Assembly: GCA_036560485.1 (NCBI GenBank)
Contig: DATBRC010000049.1
Coordinates: 3,466 to 67,465, forward strand
DNA: 64,000 nucleotides
Direction of reading: 5' to 3'
Source of the DNA: DATBRC01 sp036560485
GTDB lineage: Bacteria; Pseudomonadota; Gammaproteobacteria; Burkholderiales; Burkholderiaceae_D
The notes beneath the pieces were generated by a model. That model did not search any database. It was not told where the DNA came from and saw only the letters and a list, made by a program, of their open reading frames with translations. The position numbers were made by a program, and so were the translations under genes. Positions 58,051 through 64,000 of the stretch are shown one piece after another; position 1 is the stretch's first letter; every line of letters starts with the position of its first letter.

Positions 58051-59223
58051 TCACTTAAGAAGCGACCTGGCAAAATCCAGTAAATTACCGGCCAAATCAC
58101 CATTTGCCAGCATTTGCCGCTGCCATTCGACAGCTCTGCATGTAATTTTTGGCATGTCCGCTTGAAATTCTGACCATAGTATCGGCCAGTCGGCTTGTAT
58201 CTGCATATTCTCAGAACCCGCGCCGTTCCAGCATAAATAAAACGCGTTCACACTCGCAATGTCCGGCGAATAACGCTGTAGAAACGCGCGTATTTTTTTG
58301 TGATGCAAGTTTTCATCCTGTGGGTAGATGTGCCAGACAAACGGCTTGGCTGCCCACTGTGCACGTACAAAGGAATCCTCTCCCCGCACAAAATTGACAT
58401 CACACGCCCATAACAGCTTGTCATAGTCCGGCTGCGCAACGAAGGGCAATACGCGTACGGTAAGCGCGCCACGGGTACGTACTGCTCCGGCTTTTGCTTC
58501 CGAGCCAAGAAATGCTTGAATCGCGTTGGTGGCAACACCTTCGGGCACCAGGCAAGTAATGGCTTTTTCACCGCTTTGCCATGCATCGAACAATGCCGAA
58601 ACCGGCGCATGCGGGTAACAAAACAAGGATGCCTTTAACGATGCCATTTCTGTCGGTGTCACGCCAAACTGCGCAAGAAAAGCCGCCATGCCCGCTTGAT
58701 CCGATTGAAATTGTTGGCGCTGTTCTTCCAATGAAGCTTCGCGCAGCAAGCCGCCCGTTTTGTTGGTGAAGCCGGGGAAGAAAAAATGCTTCGTCAATGA
58801 CATGCGTGGCGGCGAGGACAACCTATGGCAACCTTCCACCCATTCTTCAGCAGTCAAGCCTTCCAGGTTGATCCACACCGGATGCGGATTGCGCTCTGCC
58901 ATGGCGACAAGGTAGCCCGGCGGAATATCGCAAGCGAAAAATTCAATAACGATATCGGCGACATCGCTTGCTGAAAATACACCATCCTGATTGCGCCAGT
59001 GGTGCACTGTCACCCCTGCAAGCTGCTGGACTTCAACGTCGATCACAACATCCGGACAAATCCGCTGAAAGGTTTGCAAATCGTCTACCCACAAGGTGAC
59101 GGCAAGACCATGTTCTACTTGTAGTTGCCTCGCCAAACGCCAGCAGATACCGATGTCGCCATAGTTATCGACGACCTTGCAGAATAGAGCTAGCGATGTT
59201 GCATGATTTTTATTGCCGAGCAT
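58051..59223 (-). CDS. earP: EF-P arginine rhamnosyltransferase
   Basis: EarP transfers rhamnose from dTDP-rhamnose to Arg32 of EF-P, which is needed for EF-P activity. The 390 residues match the former DUF2331. The N-terminal CKVVDNYGDIGICWRLARQL with the catalytic Asp-type residue and RGEDSFVRAQWAAKPFVWHI near 270-290 are the family signatures (second quoted as RGEDSFVRAQWA). It precedes efp by 133 bases on the same strand and is probably cotranscribed. It is divergent from aroG. Confidence 0.96.
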   Translation of the reverse strand: MLGNKNHATSLALFCKVVDNYGDIGICWRLARQLQVEHGLAVTLWVDDLQTFQRICPDVVIDVEVQQLAGVTVHHWRNQDGVFSASDVADIVIEFFACDIPPGYLVAMAERNPHPVWINLEGLTAEEWVEGCHRLSSPPRMSLTKHFFFPGFTNKTGGLLREASLEEQRQQFQSDQAGMAAFLAQFGVTPTEMASLKASLFCYPHAPVSALFDAWQSGEKAITCLVPEGVATNAIQAFLGSEAKAGAVRTRGALTVRVLPFVAQPDYDKLLWACDVNFVRGEDSFVRAQWAAKPFVWHIYPQDENLHHKKIRAFLQRYSPDIASVNAFYLCWNGAGSENMQIQADWPILWSEFQADMPKITCRAVEWQRQMLANGDLAGNLLDFARSLLK

Positions 59224-59340
59224 GTTGTAGATTCAACCTGGAAGACGATGGGGATGGTACCACCATTGCTCTTGACGAAGCACCTTGCACAAACGACTAT
59301 ATGCGTCTGCGATATTTCCCGCTTATCAGGACCTTACGAC

Positions 59341-60387
59341 ATGACTCAGCTTATCAATGCGCGCATCCTTTCCCAGGAAAGCTTGCCCGCTCCGGCCGCC
59401 ATCCAGGCCGAGATCCCGCACACGAAACGTTCGCTCGCCACGGTGCTGCAAGGCCGCGCGCAACTGGAAGATATTTTGGGCCGGAAAGACCCGCGGCGTT
59501 TCATCGTGGTCGGCCCTTGCTCGATCCATGACCCAGTAGCTGCGATCGATTATGCAAATCGGCTGAAAGCGCTGGCCGCACAGGTATCCGACGTGCTGCT
59601 GATTGTGATGCGCGTGTATTTCGAGAAACCGCGTACCACCGTCGGTTGGAAAGGCCTGATCAACGATCCGGACCGTGACGATTCATTCGACATGGTTAAA
59701 GGCATCAGGATTGCGCGCACGCTGCTGCGCGATATCAGCGAACTCGGCCTGCCGATCGGCACCGAGGCACTTGACCCGCTGATGCCGCAATATTTGGGCG
59801 ATATGGTGAGCTGGAATGCAATCGGTGCACGCACTACTGAATCGCAAACCCATCGTGAGATGGCCAGTGGCCTGTCCACTCCGGTCGGCTTGAAAAATGG
59901 CACCGACGGCAGCCTGACAGTTGCAATCAATGCGATGCAATCTGCCAGCACGCCGCATGCGTTCCTCGGCATCGATGCAGAGGGCCGCACTGCGCTGACA
60001 CGTACGACAGGCAACCCGCACGGGCATCTGATCCTGCGCGGCGGCAGCACACCCAACTATACAGTCGAAGCAGTTGCGCAAGCCGAAGAACTGTTGCTGA
60101 AAGCCGGCCTGCCTGCTTCCATCGTGGTGGACTGCAGTCATGGCAACTCCAACAAGAACCCGGCGCGCCAGCCGATTGTGCTGCAAGACATCATGCAGCA
60201 AATCCAGGCCGGCAGCCGCTGCTTGGTCGGCATGATGCTGGAATCGAATATCGTCGCCGGCACACAGAAGATTCAAGCCGACTTGTCGAAGCTGGTGTAT
60301 GGCCAATCGGTGACCGACAGCTGCATTGGTTGGGAAGATACTGTTACTGCGATCACGGCCGCCGCCGATATTTTGCGCGGCCGCTGA
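59341..60387 (+). CDS. aroG: DAHP synthase (class I)
   Basis: AroG makes 3-deoxy-D-arabino-heptulosonate 7-phosphate from PEP and erythrose 4-phosphate, the first shikimate step. The 348 residues carry FIVVGPCSIHDP with metal-binding Cys, YFEKPRTTVGWKGLINDPD, GLSTPVGLKNGTDG and VVDCSHGNSNKNP (metal-binding His). The ATG at 59341 is chosen; a longer frame from 59203 overlaps earP and lacks family similarity. Which amino acid inhibits it cannot be read from sequence here. It converges on the next gene with only two bases between stops. Confidence 0.95.
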   Translation: MTQLINARILSQESLPAPAAIQAEIPHTKRSLATVLQGRAQLEDILGRKDPRRFIVVGPCSIHDPVAAIDYANRLKALAAQVSDVLLIVMRVYFEKPRTTVGWKGLINDPDRDDSFDMVKGIRIARTLLRDISELGLPIGTEALDPLMPQYLGDMVSWNAIGARTTESQTHREMASGLSTPVGLKNGTDGSLTVAINAMQSASTPHAFLGIDAEGRTALTRTTGNPHGHLILRGGSTPNYTVEAVAQAEELLLKAGLPASIVVDCSHGNSNKNPARQPIVLQDIMQQIQAGSRCLVGMMLESNIVAGTQKIQADLSKLVYGQSVTDSCIGWEDTVTAITAAADILRGR

Positions 60388-60389
60388 TC

Positions 60390-61445
60390 CTAATAAACCA
60401 GCGGTTTCCCCTTGCGCTTGTACCCGCTGGTAATGCGGTCAACCATGCGCTTGGTCATCAGCATCTGGCGTCCGCTCTTCACAGCATAATTCGGGTCGTC
60501 GTATCCCCACCAATCCCAGCAACCCTGATTATTGACTTGGGTGGTCGTGACATTCGGCACTGCCTGCGGATACAGCACGATGATGTTATTGGTATCAGCC
60601 CATTCATTCAAACCGCTGCGACGAAAAAATTGGTCGCCTACCGTAACAAATCCCTGATTGCACCCATGGAAAGAGACATGCACGCGGCATTCATTGCCTT
60701 GCGCACAGGACGCCGGCACATAGATCCATCCGTTATTGTCAACGCTATGCGCAGTCGGATTGTGATCGTCAAAGAACTCGCTCTGATCAATCGGCAGGAA
60801 CTGTCCACTCAATGCACCCGCAGCTTTGGGCTTTAACGGGCCATACATCGCAGTAAGAAAGGTTTCCTCAGGATCGATATTGCAATTATTGACGAAGGGA
60901 CTGTCCGTGACTTCGCAAGGATTCGGTCCCAACAAAGAAATCCAGCCATGGCCAGCAGGTGTCTGGTTGTTATAAATAATATTGATTGGATTAACAAAAT
61001 AAAGATAGAAATCGCGTGCTGCATCCATGTCCGGCTGATGCACGACCGCATCGAGCAATCCACTGAACAGGTATAGCTTGGTGTTATACAAATTTGCGGT
61101 ATTGTCGATCAATCCCTGGTTGGCCCAAGTTAGCGCCGTATCGACCAAGTGCGGCACTGGAATTTCACTGACTGTGAGTGCATTCATGCAGCGCGATAAT
61201 GCATTGGTCAAACTATCCTCAGCACAATAATACGGCGCACCGGCAAAGATGGCAGCGCCTTTGAAAGTCGCAGAGTATGCGACATGCACCTGTACTGCCA
61301 TTGCACCGCCGGATGAGATGCCGGATACGGTGACTTGATTTGGGTTGGCGTTATATGGCTGCAAGGTACCTGCGACGGCAAGTGCAGTGACCCACATTAA
61401 AATGAAAGCGCTTATATAGCGCATGATGCTTATTTTCTGGTTCAT
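60390..61445 (-). CDS. Secreted PHB-depolymerase-family esterase
   Basis: The 351 residues have a signal peptide (about 1-26, cut after AVAG), then an alpha/beta hydrolase of the poly(3-hydroxybutyrate) depolymerase-like family. The nucleophile elbow GISSGGAMAVQVH (Ser) lies near residue 44. SFHGCNQGFVTVGDQFF and CWDWWGYDD are typical of the family. No starch- or substrate-binding domain follows, so the substrate may be short polymers or simple esters. GGAG precedes the ATG at 61445. It is monocistronic. Confidence 0.85.
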   Translation of the reverse strand: MNQKISIMRYISAFILMWVTALAVAGTLQPYNANPNQVTVSGISSGGAMAVQVHVAYSATFKGAAIFAGAPYYCAEDSLTNALSRCMNALTVSEIPVPHLVDTALTWANQGLIDNTANLYNTKLYLFSGLLDAVVHQPDMDAARDFYLYFVNPINIIYNNQTPAGHGWISLLGPNPCEVTDSPFVNNCNIDPEETFLTAMYGPLKPKAAGALSGQFLPIDQSEFFDDHNPTAHSVDNNGWIYVPASCAQGNECRVHVSFHGCNQGFVTVGDQFFRRSGLNEWADTNNIIVLYPQAVPNVTTTQVNNQGCWDWWGYDDPNYAVKSGRQMLMTKRMVDRITSGYKRKGKPLVY

Positions 61446-62165
61446 GTTTGTCTCCTGAGGGCAAAAACTATTTCATAGTTTATGTTTGGAATCAACAACA
61501 CAAATTGACTAAGCACAATAAAACGAATGTTTCATTTGCACATATTGGATAACTTGCTAAAGGTCTCTTTGCTTAACTAATGATGCAAGCATTAAGAGCC
61601 ATTTAGTGCGCTAAGGGGATTCGCCCACATTCTGCGGGCCGCGAATCGGCTGCTAGGCCGATCCCTTCGAATCCCGTCTGCGCGCATGCGCGCTGCGTAC
61701 TTGCCTATGATTGCATTATCAGCATTGAACAAAATGGCGCGGTTAAGTACGGTATGCGCACTTGGTTCCAGTCCAAATGACAAAACATGCTGAAGCATTG
61801 GAAATCTGCGTTTTGCAATGGATCGCTGCTAACTTGTGCAATTAAAATTCTGCATTGCGCTGGAACGTTCATTCAATGAGTTTGGCCCGGTTGAACTTGA
61901 AAAGTGGCCCACTCATGCGAGTCCCTATTAATCGAGATCTACCCCGGAATTGCACCAGACGAAAATTCCTTCAGCTATGCCCGGATGATGTCGAGGTTGG
62001 ATTGCAACGCCATTTGAATATTCCTTGCAAGTATGGCGATTGGTGGAGCGTCGTTAAATTACTTGCATAGTGAGCAAAAACAATTCCCCCAGAAAATAAA
62101 AATAGCCGTCAGGAAACTTTAAATTCCTTTGTTGGTCAGATGTAACTCACCAATGAAGGACCGAC
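61446..62165. other. 720-base gap with no confident gene
   Basis: Small frames exist on both strands (such as 61592-61798 minus and 61855-62070 plus) but none has a ribosome-binding site or recognisable motif. A GC-rich patch at about 61610-61700 has inverted GGGATTCG...CGAATCCC and local self-complementarity. The end carries AAGGA six bases before the ATG at 62166. Confidence 0.45.
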
Positions 62166-64000
62166 ATGAAGAATTTTTACCGAATTGCCAGTATCACTAT
62201 ATTGAGTGTGGGAACAGCATGGACAAACTTTGCGTGGTCCGCTGACCATGCTGTTTTGAGGAATCGATTCTGGATCCATAGGACGACGACGACCACAGTT
62301 CCACCAAAAACAACGACCACCACGACTGTCCCACAAGGAACCACCACAACAACAAGAATTATTGCGACGACTACAACTAGTGCTGTCCCGACAACTACAA
62401 CGACGCGAACAACGACTACGACTACCTTAGTGCTCGGAGCGTGCAATGGCAGCCCGACTGCGGCGCCGGCATCGGTTATCCTGCCGCCTTCCGTGCCGCA
62501 GCCGCAGACCACCAATGACATTGTTGGTGTCAATCTTCAAAACACGACAGCAGCGGTTCTGCCGGCGCGCGTCTTCACCTTCGCCCAAATATTCAAGCAT
62601 GGACAGGTGATGCCAAACAATATCTTGGTCGCGCGCATTAACGGCAGCGCAGTCCAAGTACAACTGGATCCGCTCGCAACTTGGCCGGATGGATCAGTCA
62701 AATTGGGCTCGATCACACTAAAAACACCCATCATGTGTGCCGGCTCGACCTTGCCTGCAATGCTCTCCAAAGCAACGGCCAACGACCCGGTCTTTGCAAA
62801 CACTCCCGTCAGCCTGGCCAGCGCGCCAATCTCACTCAACGTGACGCTTTCGTTCGCGAGCGGGCAGTACGCTGGCACGCAGTCATCCAATCTCGGTGCG
62901 GCTTTGAAGACAGCGCTGGCTGCCAGTCCAACTTATTGGCTGCAGGGCCCGCTCGCGACCCAGGCACGTGTCGATGTGCCGCTGAGTGGCGGAGCGTTGC
63001 ATCTAACCGCTGACGTCACCGCTTATGCCGACGGCTCTGTCACTGCGGACGTTCAGTTCAATAACGATCTGACGACTATTTTGCCCTCGAGCGGTTCAGT
63101 TAACTCGCAAGCAGCATTGCCGCCGCTTCAATACACGGCAACGATCAATTTACAGGGTACGTCAACCAGTCGTACGGTCAGTCAGATCCAGTATACGGGA
63201 TGGCATGTGGTACTAAATTCGGCTGGTGCGCCAATGCTCAATGTGTCGTCGAGCACAGGACCAGCAATCAACGTGCAACATGACCTTGCGTATCTGGAAC
63301 ATAGCGGCGCGGTCCTGCCTTATGATCGGACAACCGGTGTGACCAATCAACCGACTCAATATGGCAGCGCGTTTTATTCGATCGCGTATGTGATGGGCAC
63401 TACCGGGTTTGGCACGCCCTTTTCCTCGAATGGCTTGGAAAGGTATATGGGGCAAACCGGCGCGCGTCCCGACATCGGCTACACTACAATGTGGAATACC
63501 GTATGGCTGATGACGCAGGATTCGCGCGCAGCAGCAGTCGCTCTGGCGCAAGGCGACTCGGGCGGCGCAGTGCCGTGGAATTATAAATTGGCAAATGGGC
63601 ACTGGCTGACACCGGGCGACTGGCCCAATATTTTTGTTGGCGAACGTAATGGTCCGCAGTATGGTACGGATGGTATCGCCAACATTGCCTATACCAATTA
63701 CCCCAGTAATGATCCGACAGCTTGGTATACGGATACCGGGCACCAACCGAATCTTGCTTATATTCCTTACATCATGACTGGACAGCGGTGGTACCTGGAT
63801 CGGCTTTATGCACAGGCGGCCTTTTGTGAGATTTCAATGACGCCGTTTAAGTCAAGCCTCTATCAAGCTTCCGGGCGCTATGCGGGACAACTTACTTCGG
63901 ATCCAAGTTTGGCCAATGCAGCAGATATCGTCATCACGCCCGGCAATCAATTGCGCGGATCCGCATGGGATATGCGCGAAATCCAGGAAGCGGCATTTGT
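62166..64000 (+). CDS. Large secreted protein with threonine-rich linker, partial
   Basis: An open frame runs from the ATG at 62166 (AAGGA at good spacing) for 611 codons past the window end. It has a signal peptide (MKNFYRIASITILSVGTAW, cut near WSA), then a linker of about 55 residues (about 40-93) that is mostly Thr with some Val and Pro (TTTTTVPP, TTTTTT), then a folded region. That region begins like a beta-barrel domain (FTFAQIFKHGQVMP, WPDGSVKLGSITL) and continues with a helical region (TGHQPNLAYIPYIMTGQRWY, GSAWDMREIQEAA) that recalls alpha/alpha-toroid polysaccharide-active enzymes such as the YetA/PcRGLX-type lyases. That similarity is a guess from pattern, not a homology result. 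Confidence 0.75.
   Translation, partial: MKNFYRIASITILSVGTAWTNFAWSADHAVLRNRFWIHRTTTTTVPPKTTTTTTVPQGTTTTTRIIATTTTSAVPTTTTTRTTTTTTLVLGACNGSPTAAPASVILPPSVPQPQTTNDIVGVNLQNTTAAVLPARVFTFAQIFKHGQVMPNNILVARINGSAVQVQLDPLATWPDGSVKLGSITLKTPIMCAGSTLPAMLSKATANDPVFANTPVSLASAPISLNVTLSFASGQYAGTQSSNLGAALKTALAASPTYWLQGPLATQARVDVPLSGGALHLTADVTAYADGSVTADVQFNNDLTTILPSSGSVNSQAALPPLQYTATINLQGTSTSRTVSQIQYTGWHVVLNSAGAPMLNVSSSTGPAINVQHDLAYLEHSGAVLPYDRTTGVTNQPTQYGSAFYSIAYVMGTTGFGTPFSSNGLERYMGQTGARPDIGYTTMWNTVWLMTQDSRAAAVALAQGDSGGAVPWNYKLANGHWLTPGDWPNIFVGERNGPQYGTDGIANIAYTNYPSNDPTAWYTDTGHQPNLAYIPYIMTGQRWYLDRLYAQAAFCEISMTPFKSSLYQASGRYAGQLTSDPSLANAADIVITPGNQLRGSAWDMREIQEAAF

Noticed and set aside
61655..61690. TTCGAATCCC, resembling a tRNA T-loop
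   Set aside because: Flanking bases do not form a T-stem, and no acceptor or anticodon arm can be built around it.
61592..61798. 68-codon minus-strand frame in the gap before the Thr-rich protein
   Set aside because: No ribosome-binding site, an arginine-rich tail from a GC-rich palindromic patch and no known family; left as unsupported.
62283..62440. Thr codon run as a DNA microsatellite or CRISPR-like array
   Set aside because: The units are irregular, use all four Thr codons and lie in frame inside a long open reading frame; there are no spacers.

Overview
The window looks like chromosomal DNA of a betaproteobacterium of the Oxalobacteraceae, closest in feel to Herminiimonas/Janthinobacterium. 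This is inferred from gene content and order, not from a database search. Pointers are moderate GC, an EF-P with Arg32 beside its rhamnosyltransferase EarP, a hemCDXY cluster near algZR-argH, the glnB-nadE neighbourhood, a class I-type PHA synthase, DarP, bactofilin, and several families of intergenic palindromic repeats. Most of the window is ordinary core genome with small accessory patches.

Layout. 1-243: the 5' half of a tRNA-Ser(CGA) gene, cut at the anticodon loop, next to AT-rich sequence that may be the edge of an integrated element. 244-6160: serS, rarA, lolA, ftsK, all on the minus strand. 6402-9072: trxB, an Smr-domain gene, a small membrane protein and the PII gene glnB. 9073-9888: a long imperfect palindromic repeat. 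9889-16633: nadE, a FemAB-like acyltransferase, a Hanks-type kinase facing an HDOD-GAF protein, and an EamA-type exporter. 16715-21739: ppa and the haem genes hemC-hemD-hemX-hemY. 21903-32191: ppc, a secreted carboxylesterase, the AlgZ/AlgR-like two-component pair, argH and a diguanylate cyclase. 32593-36016: a four-gene unit (small membrane protein, sterol-desaturase-family enzyme, LytS-like kinase, LytTR regulator). 36353-43766: PHA synthase, a CBS protein, two transporters, a newly noticed 42-residue membrane protein, a LysR regulator, an orphan gene and a transglutaminase-like gene. 44103-47529: a TRAP transporter split into two convergent units. 47667-51699: pmbA, darP, mog, an esterase and a GNAT. 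51700-56708: a decayed purU fragment, a three-gene signalling operon (PAS kinase, receiver, receiver-HDOD), intact purU and a bactofilin. 56945-61445: the remnant of an oxidoreductase, efp-earP, aroG and a secreted PHB-depolymerase-like esterase. 62166-64000: the start of a large secreted protein with a threonine-rich linker that runs off the window.

Themes. Signalling is dense: two LytS/LytTR-type pairs, one PAS-kinase/HDOD cascade, a Ser/Thr kinase, a second HDOD protein and a GGDEF enzyme with an intact inhibitory site. The PAS kinase ends in a motif that resembles the cyclic-di-GMP-binding repeat of MshEN domains. Gene remnants (tRNA-Ser half, purU piece, oxidoreductase tail) show local decay and rearrangement. 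At least four families of inverted repeats sit at gene ends. One of them has a conserved core between self-complementary arms that differ between copies.
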